The notes beneath the pieces were generated by a model. The model ran no database searches, had not been told where the DNA came from, and was given only the letters and a program-made list of their open reading frames with translations. From NCBI RefSeq assembly GCF_036345255.1, contig NZ_CP107783.1, positions 2,356,001-2,420,000 on the forward strand: 64,000 nt of DNA, read 5' to 3'. The position numbers and the translations under genes were made by a program. Below are positions 53,085 through 62,714 of this stretch, piece after piece. The DNA comes from Streptomyces sp. NBC_00569. Lineage in GTDB: Bacteria > Actinomycetota > Actinomycetes > Streptomycetales > Streptomycetaceae. Numbering within the stretch: the stretch's first letter is position 1; each line of letters opens with the position of its first letter.

Positions 53085-55526
53085 ATGGACCTCACTCGCA
53101 GACAGACCCTGACCCTCGCGGGCGCGACCGCCGCGGCGGCGCTCCCCCTGACAGCGGGCGTCGCGACGGCGGCGGGCGCCGGGGAAGCGGCAGACGCCGC
53201 CCCTGCCGCCGACGCCTTCGACGTACTGCTCGCGCGCGCCGAGGAGCAGCTCACCGGTGGCGCGTTCGACACCGCCGACCCGGACTTCGCGGCCGCCGTC
53301 AAGGCCCTCGACACGCAAGCGTCCGCCTGGTGGAAGGACCTCGACCGGAGCGCGGGCAGGAAGGCGCTGTGGGCCGACCTCTCCCCCGCGTCGGACCCCG
53401 GAATGTTCGGGCAGAGCTATCCGCGCCTGCGCACCCTGGCCACCGCCTGGGCCACTCCCGGCACCTCGCTGACCGGCAGCGCCGAGGTCGCCGACACGCT
53501 CGTCGCGGCGCTGGGCTTCCTGGGCAGCACCGGCTACAACCCGGCCCGCGGCGAGTCCGGCAACTGGTGGTTCTGGGAGATCGGCGCGCCCCGGGCGCTG
53601 ATGGACACCTGCGTACTCCTGCGGTCGAAGCTTCCTGCCGCGGACCTGGCCGCATACGTCGCGACCGTCGCGAAGTTCTGCCCGAACCCCGACCGCCGCA
53701 CCAACTCCCCCTCCCTGTCCGAGACCGGCGCGAACCGTGCCGACAAGGCCGTCATCGTGGCCCTGCGCGGGCTGCTCGCCCGGGACGCGGCCACGGTCGC
53801 GCTGGCCCGCGACGGCCTGTCGGACGTGCGGGACAACGGGCGCCGCAGCCTGTTCACCTATGTCACCTCGGGCGACGGCTTCTACGAGGACGGGTCGTTC
53901 GTCCAGCACGACAGCGTCGCCTACACGGGGACGTACGGAAGTGTGCTGCTCGGCAGCGCGGGGCAGCTGATCGCGCTGCTCGCCGGGTCGGACTGGGCCC
54001 TGACCGACCCGAAGGTGTCGGTGCTCTACGAGGCGGTGGAGCGGTCCTTCTCGCCCGTCATGTTCGACGGGCTGATGATGGACGCGCTGCGCGGGCGGGC
54101 GATCTCCCGCGAGCGGGCCCGCGACTACGACGACGGCGCTGTCACCCTCACTTACATCCTTCAGCTGGCCGCGGGCGCCCCGGCCCCGTACGCCGACCGC
54201 TGGCGTGCTCTCGCCAAGGGGTGGATCAGCCGCAACAAGGCCAATCCGTACGCCGGTCTCGTCGGTGTCCCGGCTCTGGCGCGCGCGAAGGCCGTCCTCG
54301 ACGACGACGCGGTTCCGGCGGCGGAGCGTCTCACCGGTCACTTCTCGTTCGCCGACATGGACCGCGTGGTGCACCGGCGCCCCGGATGGGCGCTCGCCCT
54401 GTCGCTCTCCTCCAAGCGCATCGCGGCGTACGAGGCGGGCAACGGTGAGAACCTGCACGGCTGGTACACCGGTGACGGCATGACGTATCTGTACGACGGC
54501 GACGACCTCGGCCAGTTCGGCGACGGGTTCTGGCCGACCGTCGACCCGTACCGGCTGCCGGGCACGACGGTGGACACGCGGGCGCGCGCGGACCTCGGTA
54601 CGGGCGCCGGCACCGGCACGTACCGCCCGAAGAACGCCGTGGCGGGCGGCGCCGTCCTCCAGGACCGCTATGGCGCGGCCGCGATGGAACTCATCGCCGA
54701 CGGCAGCACCCTGCGGGCGCGGAAGGCGTGGTTCTGCCTGGACAACGCGGTCGTCGCGCTCGGCGCGGGCATCACCGCGAGCGACGGCCGCACGATCGAG
54801 ACCGTCGTCGAGAACCGCAAGCTGCACGCCGACGGGGCGCCGCGCCTCCTGGTGGACGGGCGGCGGCAGCCGGGCGAGCAGGGCTGGTCCGCCTCACTGT
54901 CCGGCGCCGGCTGGGCGCACCTGGAAGGCACGGGCGGCTACGTCTTTCCCGACCAACCGGGACAGAAGCCGGGCGGCGGCGTCCCGCTGAGAGCGCTGCG
55001 GGAGGAACGCACCGGCACCTGGGGCGCCCTCAACTCCGGCGCGGACACCGGCGGCGACACCGAGCCGGTCACCCGCCGCTACGTCACGCTGTGGTTCGAC
55101 CACGGATCCTCCCCCGCCGACTCCTCCTACGCCTATGTGCTCCTGCCGGGTGCGAGCGCCGTGGCGACCGGGGTCTGGGCACACTCGCGGCCCGTGCGGA
55201 TCGTGGCGAACGACGCCACGGTCCAGGCCGTCGAGGCGCGCCGCCTCGGGCTCCTCGCCGCGCACTTCTGGGGTCCCGGGAGCGCCGGCGGACTCACGTC
55301 GTCCGGTCCCGCCACCGTCATGGTGCGGCGGCACGGAGACGCCATCACGGTCGCCGTGGCCGACCCCGGCCGCACCGGGTCGACGCTCACGGTCGAACTC
55401 CCCTTCCCCGTCCGCAAGGTGACGCGTGCCGACGACACGATCACGCTCACACCGGGCCGCCGGCCCGTCCTGACGGTCGATGTCGCCGGCTCACGCGGGC
55501 ACAGCCACACGGCGGAACTCGCGTGA
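53085..55526 (+). CDS. Polysaccharide lyase family 8 (hyaluronate/chondroitin/xanthan lyase-like), secreted
   Basis: A Tat-like signal (MDLTRRQTLTLAGATAAAAL) precedes a 813-residue lyase. Catalytic residues are in the expected spacing: Asn217 in ETGANRAD, His275 in SFVQHD, Tyr284 in TGTYG and Arg338 in RGRAISR. The alpha/alpha toroid (to about residue 390) is followed by the beta-sandwich domains (HGWYTGDGMTYLY, YVTLWFDHG). PL8 enzymes cut uronic acid-containing chains such as hyaluronan by beta elimination. The substrate (hyaluronan, chondroitin or xanthan) cannot be told here. It follows the M60 gene after 40 bp. Confidence 0.88.
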   Translation: MDLTRRQTLTLAGATAAAALPLTAGVATAAGAGEAADAAPAADAFDVLLARAEEQLTGGAFDTADPDFAAAVKALDTQASAWWKDLDRSAGRKALWADLSPASDPGMFGQSYPRLRTLATAWATPGTSLTGSAEVADTLVAALGFLGSTGYNPARGESGNWWFWEIGAPRALMDTCVLLRSKLPAADLAAYVATVAKFCPNPDRRTNSPSLSETGANRADKAVIVALRGLLARDAATVALARDGLSDVRDNGRRSLFTYVTSGDGFYEDGSFVQHDSVAYTGTYGSVLLGSAGQLIALLAGSDWALTDPKVSVLYEAVERSFSPVMFDGLMMDALRGRAISRERARDYDDGAVTLTYILQLAAGAPAPYADRWRALAKGWISRNKANPYAGLVGVPALARAKAVLDDDAVPAAERLTGHFSFADMDRVVHRRPGWALALSLSSKRIAAYEAGNGENLHGWYTGDGMTYLYDGDDLGQFGDGFWPTVDPYRLPGTTVDTRARADLGTGAGTGTYRPKNAVAGGAVLQDRYGAAAMELIADGSTLRARKAWFCLDNAVVALGAGITASDGRTIETVVENRKLHADGAPRLLVDGRRQPGEQGWSASLSGAGWAHLEGTGGYVFPDQPGQKPGGGVPLRALREERTGTWGALNSGADTGGDTEPVTRRYVTLWFDHGSSPADSSYAYVLLPGASAVATGVWAHSRPVRIVANDATVQAVEARRLGLLAAHFWGPGSAGGLTSSGPATVMVRRHGDAITVAVADPGRTGSTLTVELPFPVRKVTRADDTITLTPGRRPVLTVDVAGSRGHSHTAELA

Positions 55527-55622
55527 GGTCATCTCCGTCGGTTCCGACCGTCGACGTCCGTCCCAGGCGCGCATAGGGTCACCCCCGGCCCGCCACTTCC
55601 GATCAAGGAGCGACACGCCCCC

Positions 55623-57530
55623 ATGCCCGCACCGCACCTCTCGTTGCCGCCCACCGACCGTGTCCTGTCCCCGCTCACGGGCTGGACGCGGGCCCACTGG
55701 GAGGCGCTGGCCGACCGGCAGTTGGAGGCGCTCGTCCCGTACGCGACGCCTGGGTTCGCGCAGTACCGGCTGCCGGGGCGGGCCAGCTGGTCGGGGGTCG
55801 TGTCGGACGGGCTGGAGGGGTTCGCGCGGTCATTCCTGCTGGCCTCCTTCCGGATAGCGGGCGCGGGCGGGGACGTGGATCCCCGACTCGTGGAACGCTA
55901 CGCGGAGGGTCTGACAACGGGCACCGACCGCGGCCGCGGCACGGGCCTCGACGGCGAGGCATGGCCCGAACTCACCGACTGCTCGCAGCAGATGGTGGAG
56001 GCCGCGTCCATCGCTATCGGGCTGCACGAGACCCGCCCCTGGATCTGGGACAAGCTCGACTCCCGGGTCCAGGAGAGGATCGTGGACTGGTTCTCCGGCT
56101 TCGTCGGCGGCCGCACCTGGGACAACAACTGGCGTCTGTTCCAGGTGGTTTCGGAGCAGTTCCTGGCCTCGGTCGGGGCCCCGTACAGCCAGGACGACAT
56201 CGACGGCGGCCTGGACCGTATCGAGGACTGGTATGCCGGCGACGGCTGGTACACCGACGGCGACGGCCGCAACTTCGACTACTACATCGGCTGGGCCATG
56301 CATCTGTACCCGCTGCTGTGGGCGCGGATGGCGGGCCCGGACGGCGACGGCGGCCGCGCGAAGGTCTACCGGGAGCGCCTGTCCCAGTTCCTCACCACCT
56401 ACCCGCACTTCTTCGGCGGTGACGGCGCACCCGTGCACCAGGGCCGCTCACTGACGTACCGTTTCGCCGCCACCGCGCCCGTGTGGATGGGCGCGCTCGC
56501 GGACTGCACCCCGCTGGAGCCGGGGCTCACCCGGCGCCTCGCGTCCGGCACGGCACGGCACTTCGTGGAGCGCGGCGTCCCCGACGAGCGGGGCCTGCTG
56601 CCACTCGGCTGGTACGGGACGTTCCTGCCGACGACGCAGCCGTACTCGGGCCCCGCCTCGCCGTACTGGGCGAGCAAGGGGTTCCTCGGCCTGCTGCTGC
56701 CCGCCGACCATCCCGTGTGGACCGAGCGCGAGGCGCAGCTGCCCGTCGAGAAGTCCGAGCAGTACACGGCGCTGCCCGCGCCCGGCTGGCTGCTGCACGG
56801 CACGCCCCACGACGGGATCGTGCGGCTGATCAACCACGGCAGCGACCACAACCCGATCGATGGTCCCGCCTCGGACGATCCGCACTACGCGAAGCTCGCC
56901 TACTCCACGGCGACGGCGCCCGAGTCGGCCCCGCACGCCTGGCGGCGGACCGTCGACAACCATGTGGCGCTCGTCGCGAAGGACGGCACCCCCTCGCGCC
57001 GGCGCCGGATCCACCCGATCTCCTGCGCGGGACGCGTCGCCTCGTCCCGTCATGACGCCCAACTGCCGGGATTCGACGAGGAGTTCCCGATCGAGTCGAC
57101 GACCGTGCTGCACGGACCGTGGGAGATCCGCGTGCACCGGGTGCAGGCTCCCGAGGGCGTGACGGTGCGCGAGGGAGGCTACGCGGTCGCCGACGAGAGC
57201 AGCGTCCACGCCGAGCAGGGCCCGGGCTGGGCGCTGACGCGCACGGAGTCCGGGGTGACCAGCGCGGTGGTGGCGCTGCACGGCTGGGACGAGGAGTCCG
57301 GTATCGCACGGGAGGTCGAGGCCAACGCCTACGGCCCGCACTCGGCGACGCCCTACCTCCGCTCGACCGGCCACCCCGGAGGATCCGGCGTGCACGTCAC
57401 GCTCGCGGTCCTGACCCGCGACGTCGTGCATCCGCAGGCCCTGCGCGAGTCGATCTCATGCGAGGCGGACCCCGGGGACGGCGGGCAGGTGCGGATCACG
57501 TTCCCCGACGGCGGGACGGTCACCGTCTGA
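55623..57530 (+). CDS. DUF2264 domain-containing protein
   Basis: The 635-residue protein has the DUF2264 features: SFLLASFRIAG region, DCSQQMVEAASIAIGLHETRPWIWDKL, WDNNWRLFQVVSEQFL, and GDGWYTDGDGRNFDYYIGWAMHLYP. The last third looks like a beta-sandwich. Members occur in polysaccharide-use clusters and resemble alpha/alpha barrel enzymes, but the reaction is unknown. No signal peptide is present, so it probably acts in the cytoplasm on imported oligosaccharides. It follows the lyase gene after 96 bp; its start is the ATG at 55623 following GGAGCG. It converges on the conservon (5 bp). Confidence 0.85.
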   Translation: MPAPHLSLPPTDRVLSPLTGWTRAHWEALADRQLEALVPYATPGFAQYRLPGRASWSGVVSDGLEGFARSFLLASFRIAGAGGDVDPRLVERYAEGLTTGTDRGRGTGLDGEAWPELTDCSQQMVEAASIAIGLHETRPWIWDKLDSRVQERIVDWFSGFVGGRTWDNNWRLFQVVSEQFLASVGAPYSQDDIDGGLDRIEDWYAGDGWYTDGDGRNFDYYIGWAMHLYPLLWARMAGPDGDGGRAKVYRERLSQFLTTYPHFFGGDGAPVHQGRSLTYRFAATAPVWMGALADCTPLEPGLTRRLASGTARHFVERGVPDERGLLPLGWYGTFLPTTQPYSGPASPYWASKGFLGLLLPADHPVWTEREAQLPVEKSEQYTALPAPGWLLHGTPHDGIVRLINHGSDHNPIDGPASDDPHYAKLAYSTATAPESAPHAWRRTVDNHVALVAKDGTPSRRRRIHPISCAGRVASSRHDAQLPGFDEEFPIESTTVLHGPWEIRVHRVQAPEGVTVREGGYAVADESSVHAEQGPGWALTRTESGVTSAVVALHGWDEESGIAREVEANAYGPHSATPYLRSTGHPGGSGVHVTLAVLTRDVVHPQALRESISCEADPGDGGQVRITFPDGGTVTV

Positions 57531-57535
57531 CGCCG

Positions 57536-58129
57536 TCATGTGCGCGCCCCGTACGTCGGGGCGGGGGCGTGGGCCAAGAGGTGCCTGACAAGGGTGAGCA
57601 GGGTCTGGATGCCCGAGCTGGAGATCCGGGCGTCGCACCGCACGACGGGCACCTGCGGGTCGAGGTCGATGGCCGCCCGCACCTCGTCGGGGTCGTAACG
57701 GTAGGCGCCGTCGAACTCGTTGACGGCCACGATGAACCCCATGCCGCGTTCCTCGAAGAAGTCGACGGCCGCGAAGCAGTCCTCGAGACGGCGGGTGTCG
57801 GCGAGGATCACCGCGCCGAGCGCCCCCTCGGAGAGCTCGTCCCACATGAACCAGAAGCGCTCCTGCCCGGGCGTACCGAACAGATACAGCACGTGTTCCG
57901 GGTCGAGGGTGATCCGCCCGAAGTCCATCGCGACCGTCGTCTCGACCTTGTTCTCGATGCCTTCGAGGTCGTCGGTCTCGGCACTGACCGTGGTGAGCAG
58001 CTCCTCCGTGCTCAGCGGGGCGATCTCGCTGACCGCTCCGACGAAGGTCGTCTTGCCGACACCGAAGCCACCCGCGACCAGGATCTTCAGCGCGGTGGGG
58101 AAGGCGTCAGAGCTGTCGTCGTAGTCCAT
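57536..58129 (-). CDS. cvnD: Conservon GTPase (CvnD)
   Basis: The 197-residue small GTPase has P-loop GGFGVGKTTF (residues 20 to 29), a switch region with TTVAMDFGRI, the G3-like LFGTPGQERFWFMW and the VNEFD G4-like motif replacing NKxD. In Streptomyces, conservons (cvnABCD) encode a complex similar to eukaryotic G-protein signalling at the membrane; some control development or antibiotic production. The start overlaps the end of cvnC by 23 bp. No P450 gene, sometimes found downstream, follows. Confidence 0.92.
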   Translation of the reverse strand: MDYDDSSDAFPTALKILVAGGFGVGKTTFVGAVSEIAPLSTEELLTTVSAETDDLEGIENKVETTVAMDFGRITLDPEHVLYLFGTPGQERFWFMWDELSEGALGAVILADTRRLEDCFAAVDFFEERGMGFIVAVNEFDGAYRYDPDEVRAAIDLDPQVPVVRCDARISSSGIQTLLTLVRHLLAHAPAPTYGART

Positions 58130-58478
58130 CGAGCACTGCCTCCAGTAGGGACCGGTCAGTGGGGTTGTCGTGGAACGTGGGGGGCTTGGTGGTGATCGCC
58201 CCGCAGTCGACGAGGTCGGACAGCAGGACCTTCGTGACGGCGGCGGGGAGTTTCAGATGAGCCGCGATCTCCGCGACCGATGTGGGGTGGGCACACAGTT
58301 TGAGCGCCTCGCCGTGTTCGGGCCCCAGGTAGCCGAGCGGGGTGGCCCCGGTCGCCATCACCAGCGACAGGAGATCCAGCGAGGTGGTCGGCTGCGTCCG
58401 CCCGTTGCTCACCGTGTACGGGCGGACGAGGCGGCCGGCCGCTGCGTCGAGCCACGGCCCGTCCTGCGGGGCCGTCAT
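58107..58478 (-). CDS. cvnC: Conservon protein CvnC (DUF742)
   Basis: The 123-residue DUF742 protein reads LVRPYTVSNGRTQPTT, then LSLVMATG and a small winged-helix-like part (CAHPTSVAEIAAHLKLPAAVTKVLLSDL). It is the third member of cvnABCD, with 2 bp between it and cvnB. It binds the other conservon proteins in the family; its exact role is not known. Confidence 0.92.
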   Translation of the reverse strand: MTAPQDGPWLDAAAGRLVRPYTVSNGRTQPTTSLDLLSLVMATGATPLGYLGPEHGEALKLCAHPTSVAEIAAHLKLPAAVTKVLLSDLVDCGAITTKPPTFHDNPTDRSLLEAVLDGLRRQL

Positions 58479-58480
58479 GC

Positions 58481-58915
58481 TCAGTTCCTCATCGCCGTGG
58501 GTTCGGCCGCGTGCTGGCGGGGTGCGGTCATCAGGTACGGGCGCACGCTCTTGACCAGCATGGCCATCTCGTAGCCGAGCACCGCGGCGTCGGCCTCACG
58601 CCCGGCGAGCACCGCGAGGCACGTGCCGGAGCCCGCGGTGGAGACGAACAGCAGGGTGGAGTCCAGCTCGACGACGACCTGCCGGACCTCACCCCCGTCC
58701 CCGAAACGGACGCCGGCGCTGCGGCCGAGGGAGTACAGGCCCGACGCCAGGGCCGCCATGTGGTCGGCGCTGTCGGCGTCGAGGCCGTGGACGGACTTGA
58801 CCAGCCCGTCGGACGAGAGGAGGACGGCGCTGCGGGTGTGCGGCACACGCTGGACGAGGCCGCTCATCAGCCAGTCGAGATCGGACACATGACCCGTCGG
58901 CACATCGCTCGCCAT
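58481..58915 (-). CDS. cvnB: Conservon protein CvnB (roadblock/LC7)
   Basis: The 144-residue protein is a roadblock/LC7 domain (DLDWLMSGLVQRVPHTRSAVLLSSDGLVKSVHG; LASGLYSLGRSAG; a final VGYEMAMLV-like helix). Relatives act as GTPase-regulating platforms for CvnD and bind CvnA. Gap to cvnA is 114 bp; cvnC is 2 bp downstream. Confidence 0.92.
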   Translation of the reverse strand: MASDVPTGHVSDLDWLMSGLVQRVPHTRSAVLLSSDGLVKSVHGLDADSADHMAALASGLYSLGRSAGVRFGDGGEVRQVVVELDSTLLFVSTAGSGTCLAVLAGREADAAVLGYEMAMLVKSVRPYLMTAPRQHAAEPTAMRN

Positions 58916-59029
58916 GGGGGATCGACTCCTTGGTGGACTGCTGGGGATGCGTTGACTGTGGGAAGTGCGGGACTGCTTGCGGCACTTGGCGGGCGCACGA
59001 GGGGTGGGCGCACCGGTGGCGGGCGAACG

Positions 59030-61063
59030 TCATCCGGCCGTATCGCTCCCGTCGTGCGGTGCGTTCGGTTCGTAGGCGGCGAGTGGCCCGGTGGCGGGAC
59101 CGCCGGTCGGCTCGGGACCGGCCGGAGGCAGGTCGCGCACGCCGAGGGTCAGGTCCCGCGCCTCGGCCGCCTCCGCGAGCCCGATGCCGCGCTGGAACGC
59201 CGCCATCAGACCCGGGTCGTGGAGTACGGGCGCCTCGTTCTCGGGGCGCTCCTGCCGCTGCGCCGGGCCGCCCCTCAGCTGCGGCGCGAGGTGTTCCTGG
59301 ACGCGCCGTCTGGGGAGTTGGGGCCGGCCCATGGTGCCGCGCACGGCGCCGTTGACCGGGGCTGGCCGGCCGGGCGTGTGCTCCCCGGTGGTCTGCCGGT
59401 CCTCGGTGCGGATGCCGGGCAGCGCGTCGGCGGGTGTCCGTCGCTCGTCCCTGGCAGTACGCAGCGGGAGGGGCGGCGCGACGCCGTTCGCCCCGGGATG
59501 CCTGCCGTCGGAGGCACCGCCCTGAGGCTGCCGGGGGACGACGGCCACGCCGGCGTGCGGGGTCTCGCGGGGCGGCGGGGGTTGGTGCGGTGCCTCGTAC
59601 GGCTGGGGGTCGAAGGGCTGGAGGTCGGGCTGAGGGGGACGGTGAAGCTGAGTCTGTGGCTGGGGCTGGGTCTGGGGCTGCGGTGGCCGGCGGTGGGACT
59701 GCGGCTGAGGCTGCTGTTCGAGCTGGTGTTGCCGTTCCTGCCGGCTGTGGTGCTGCGAGAGCCGCCGTTCATGTGCCTGGTGCCGCTGGTGCATGGTCTG
59801 CGCGCTGTCGTCCGTCGCGTCCGCGGCGCTCCGTGGCCTCGGCGCGGGCTCGTTCTCGTCGCCGCCGAGCAGGCTCTGCGGCACGACGAGGACCGCCTGC
59901 ACACCACCGTAGATATTGCTCTGGAGCCGGACCGTGATGCCGTGTCTGCGGGCGAGCTGCGAGACGACGAAGAGGCCGATGCGCCCGTCCTGGAGGAGGC
60001 TCGCGACGTTGACCTGGTCCGGGTCGGCGAGCAGCGTGTTCATCTTGTTCTGCTCGGTGACGGGCATTCCGAGGCCGCGGTCCTCGACCTCGATGGCGAG
60101 ACCGGACGTGACGGTGTTGGCACGGAGCAGGACCTGGGTGTGCGGGGCCGAGAACACGGTGGCGTTCTCGACGAGTTCGGCGAGCAGGTGGATGCAGTCG
60201 GCGACGGCGTGCCCGCGCAGGGTGCCGTCGACCGGCGGGACGAGCTTGACCCGTGAGTACTGCTCGACCTCCGCTATGGCCGACCGCATGACCTCGGTCA
60301 TGGAGACCGGGCGGCTCCACTGGCGCCGGGACACGGCGCCGCCGAGCACGGCCAGGTTCTCGGCGTGCCTGCGGATCCGGGTGGCGAGGTGGTCGACGTG
60401 GAACAGGCCCTTGAGCAGGTCGGGGTCCTCGACGTCGTTCTCGAGTTCGTCGAGGATCGAGATCTCGCGGTGCACGAGGGACTGCAGGCGCCGGGCCAGA
60501 TTGACGAAGACCTCGACCTTTTGTTCGCTGCCCGCGTGGCTGGAGAGCTGGGACGCCTGGACGACGGCGGTGACGGCCACGTCCTGGGCGCGCGTCATGT
60601 CCGCGGCCAGCAGTTCGAACTCGTCGGCGTCCGGGGCTGCCGCGGGGGCCTGCCTGCGGGGCGGCGGCCCCTCACCCTTGCGCAACTGCTCCACGAGACC
60701 GCGCAGTTCACCCTGCCCGCGCGCACTCGCACGGCGCAGGACACCGACCCGTTCGCGTACGGTCCTGGCCGCCCGGTCGGCGGCCACGGCGGCGATCACG
60801 ATGCCGGCCAGGGTGACGAGGCACGCTCCGGCGAGGACGGCCCAGAGGGCGAGCCCTGGGCGGGCGCCCGTGGAGCGGATGGTGAAGAGAACGGCCGCGC
60901 TGGCGCTCAGGGCGACGGCGAGCGGGGGCAGTACGGCGAGGCGCAGAAGCTGGGGCCGTATGTGGGTCTCGGGCTGCGGGGGGACGGACCGGCCGCCCGG
61001 CCTGCCGTGCCGACCGCCCTCTCGGCGGTCTGCGCGGGGGGCCGGTGGGCGAAGGTGAGACAT
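59030..61063 (-). CDS. cvnA: Conservon sensor kinase-like protein (CvnA)
   Basis: From ATG 61063 the 677-residue protein has two membrane segments (about residues 35 to 60 and 70 to 95), an alpha-helical linker, and a dimerisation part (FHVDHLATRIRRHAENLAVLGG). The GHKL ATPase has the N-box ELVENATVFS, the G1-like VEDRGLGMP and a G2-like GRIGLFVVSQLA. A long disordered tail rich in Pro, Gln and His (about residues 420 to 650) is unusual in length. In this family no classical His-box autokinase is proven. It is the first of cvnABCD and senses a signal at the membrane. Confidence 0.9.
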   Translation of the reverse strand: MSHLRPPAPRADRREGGRHGRPGGRSVPPQPETHIRPQLLRLAVLPPLAVALSASAAVLFTIRSTGARPGLALWAVLAGACLVTLAGIVIAAVAADRAARTVRERVGVLRRASARGQGELRGLVEQLRKGEGPPPRRQAPAAAPDADEFELLAADMTRAQDVAVTAVVQASQLSSHAGSEQKVEVFVNLARRLQSLVHREISILDELENDVEDPDLLKGLFHVDHLATRIRRHAENLAVLGGAVSRRQWSRPVSMTEVMRSAIAEVEQYSRVKLVPPVDGTLRGHAVADCIHLLAELVENATVFSAPHTQVLLRANTVTSGLAIEVEDRGLGMPVTEQNKMNTLLADPDQVNVASLLQDGRIGLFVVSQLARRHGITVRLQSNIYGGVQAVLVVPQSLLGGDENEPAPRPRSAADATDDSAQTMHQRHQAHERRLSQHHSRQERQHQLEQQPQPQSHRRPPQPQTQPQPQTQLHRPPQPDLQPFDPQPYEAPHQPPPPRETPHAGVAVVPRQPQGGASDGRHPGANGVAPPLPLRTARDERRTPADALPGIRTEDRQTTGEHTPGRPAPVNGAVRGTMGRPQLPRRRVQEHLAPQLRGGPAQRQERPENEAPVLHDPGLMAAFQRGIGLAEAAEARDLTLGVRDLPPAGPEPTGGPATGPLAAYEPNAPHDGSDTAG

Positions 61064-61416
61064 TCGGCGTCCTCGTACGTGGGGGCTCCTGCGGGTCGGC
61101 GCGAGGCGGGCAGGCGGCATCGCACTCCCGGCCGGGAGCGGGTGGGGATGCCGCCGCTGCGTCGCTCAGCGAGCACACACGGTAGTCGGGGACGGCTCAC
61201 ATGCGGTGGGCAGTTGCCAAAGTCCGGCGTCCCAGGTCCCGCTCTGGTATGAGGCTTCGTACGACAGACCGATAACAGTTCCGGACGCCCGCCCAGCCAT
61301 GGGTACGGGTGTTCCATCGCCCGAAAACGTGTCCTGTTCGGGCGTGCGCGGCATGCCGAATGTCTCGGGGAGTCGGACCCACTACAGTGCGCCGGGATCG
61401 GGACTCTTACGCACGG
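61064..61416. other. Intergenic stretch upstream of cvnA
   Basis: No gene supported. The part near 61064..61200 should contain the cvnA promoter on the minus strand. The small frames here are rich in Arg and Pro and lack ribosome-binding sites. Confidence 0.4.
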
Positions 61417-61464
61417 AGGTCCGGGCTCCCACAGGAACGCTCACCTGAGAGAGCCCGGACCTCA
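61417..61464. terminator. Hairpin terminator downstream of the MBL gene
   Basis: GAGGTCCGGGCT at 61417..61428 pairs with AGCCCGGACCTC at 61453..61464, a perfect 12-bp stem with a 24-base loop. It lies 30 bp after the stop of the MBL-fold gene on the minus strand. No T-run follows, which is common for high-GC actinobacteria. Confidence 0.65.
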
Positions 61465-61493
61465 TAGACGTGCAGAGATGTGCAGAGACGTGC

Positions 61494-62714
61494 TCAGACC
61501 GCCGGAACGGCCTCCTGCCCACCGGAGCCGGCCCCGGCGCCTGCGCCGTTCTCGGCCGCCGCGCCGGTCTCCGGCCCGTCCGCCGGCTCCGCCTCGGGCC
61601 AGCCTTCCGCCGGCTGCGTGGCGACGCCGCGCCACCACGGCTGGACGGGGAGCGACTCGGCCGTGGGTTCGAAGGGCTCGCCCGGGCACGGGAGCGCGAC
61701 CTTGGCACCGGCCCGCTGTCCCGCCGCGAGCGTGCCCTCGCCGGGCTCGGACCACGGGTGCGGCGCCAGATTGAACGTGCCCCAGTGGATCGGCAGCATG
61801 GGCCCTCCGACGGCCCCTCCCTGGAGATCGAGATGGGCGCGCATGCCCTCCTCGGGACGCATGTGGATGTCGGGCCAGAAGTCGCTGTACGCGCCGATCT
61901 GGATCATCGTCGCGTCGAACGGCCCGTGCTCCTCGCCGATGTCCTTGAAGCCGGGGAAATAGCCGGTGTCACCGCTGTGATAGAAGCGGTGCTCGGGACC
62001 GGCGACGACCCAGGACGCCCACAGGGTGTGCTGCTCGTTGCGCAGGCCGCGGCCGCAGAAGTGGCGCGCGGGCGTGGCCGTCAGGGTCAGCCCCGCCACC
62101 TTCGTCGACTCGTTCCAGTCGAGCTCGCGGAGACGGTCCGCGGGGACGCCCCAGTGCTCCAGGTGCGCGCCGACACCCAGCGGCACCGCGAACACCGTGT
62201 CCGTGTCGGCCAGCGCGCGGATCGTGGGCAGGTCCAGGTGGTCGTAGTGGTCATGAGAGATCACCACCACGTCCACCGGGCCGAGCGCGGCGAGCGGCAG
62301 CGGTACGGGGTGCAGCCGCTTGGGGCCCGCGAAGGAGAACGGGGAACAGCGCTCGCCCCAGACGGGGTCGAGCAGCACGCGGTGGCCGTCGATCTCGGCG
62401 AGGACGCTGGAGTGCCCCATCCAGGTGAGCCGCAGGCCGCTCGCCGGGGGCTTGGCGAGGTCGGCGAGGGTCGTGGAGTGCACGGGGACGGTGCCCGTGG
62501 GCGACCGCCGGACGCGCCCCTCCTTGGCGAAGAAGACCTTCGCGAACTCGATCATGGAACCCGCGGGCCGGGTGCGCGCGCCCACCGGGTTCTGGAAGCT
62601 GCCGTCCGCGAAGTTCGGCGACCTCCGGATCCGCTCGAGTCGCTCTCCCGCCGGGTCCGCGCCGAAAGCGGCAGGCCGCAGCGGGCGGAGCCCGGAGCTC
62701 AGGGAACGTGACAC
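61494..62714 (-). CDS. MBL-fold metallohydrolase (NAPE-PLD/UlaG-like)
   Basis: The 406-residue protein has the metallo-beta-lactamase fold: LTWMGHSSVLAEIDGHRVLLDPVW, metal-binding HDHYDHLD, GVPADRLRELDW, then a second metal His in ATPARHFCGRG, Asp in YHSGDTGYFPGF and a final His in LPIHWGTFNL. This type resembles N-acyl-phosphatidylethanolamine phospholipase D and UlaG lactonase. I chose GTG 62714 because the frame further upstream lacks conservation. A hairpin GATCGGG/CCCGATC is 19 bp upstream. The C-terminal 60 residues are a Pro/Ala/Gly-rich disordered tail. Confidence 0.85.
   Translation of the reverse strand: MSRSLSSGLRPLRPAAFGADPAGERLERIRRSPNFADGSFQNPVGARTRPAGSMIEFAKVFFAKEGRVRRSPTGTVPVHSTTLADLAKPPASGLRLTWMGHSSVLAEIDGHRVLLDPVWGERCSPFSFAGPKRLHPVPLPLAALGPVDVVVISHDHYDHLDLPTIRALADTDTVFAVPLGVGAHLEHWGVPADRLRELDWNESTKVAGLTLTATPARHFCGRGLRNEQHTLWASWVVAGPEHRFYHSGDTGYFPGFKDIGEEHGPFDATMIQIGAYSDFWPDIHMRPEEGMRAHLDLQGGAVGGPMLPIHWGTFNLAPHPWSEPGEGTLAAGQRAGAKVALPCPGEPFEPTAESLPVQPWWRGVATQPAEGWPEAEPADGPETGAAAENGAGAGAGSGGQEAVPAV

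Noticed and set aside
51600..54827. A 1075-codon minus-strand open frame
   Set aside because: It is antisense to the M60 and PL8 genes, whose catalytic motifs are clear on the plus strand.
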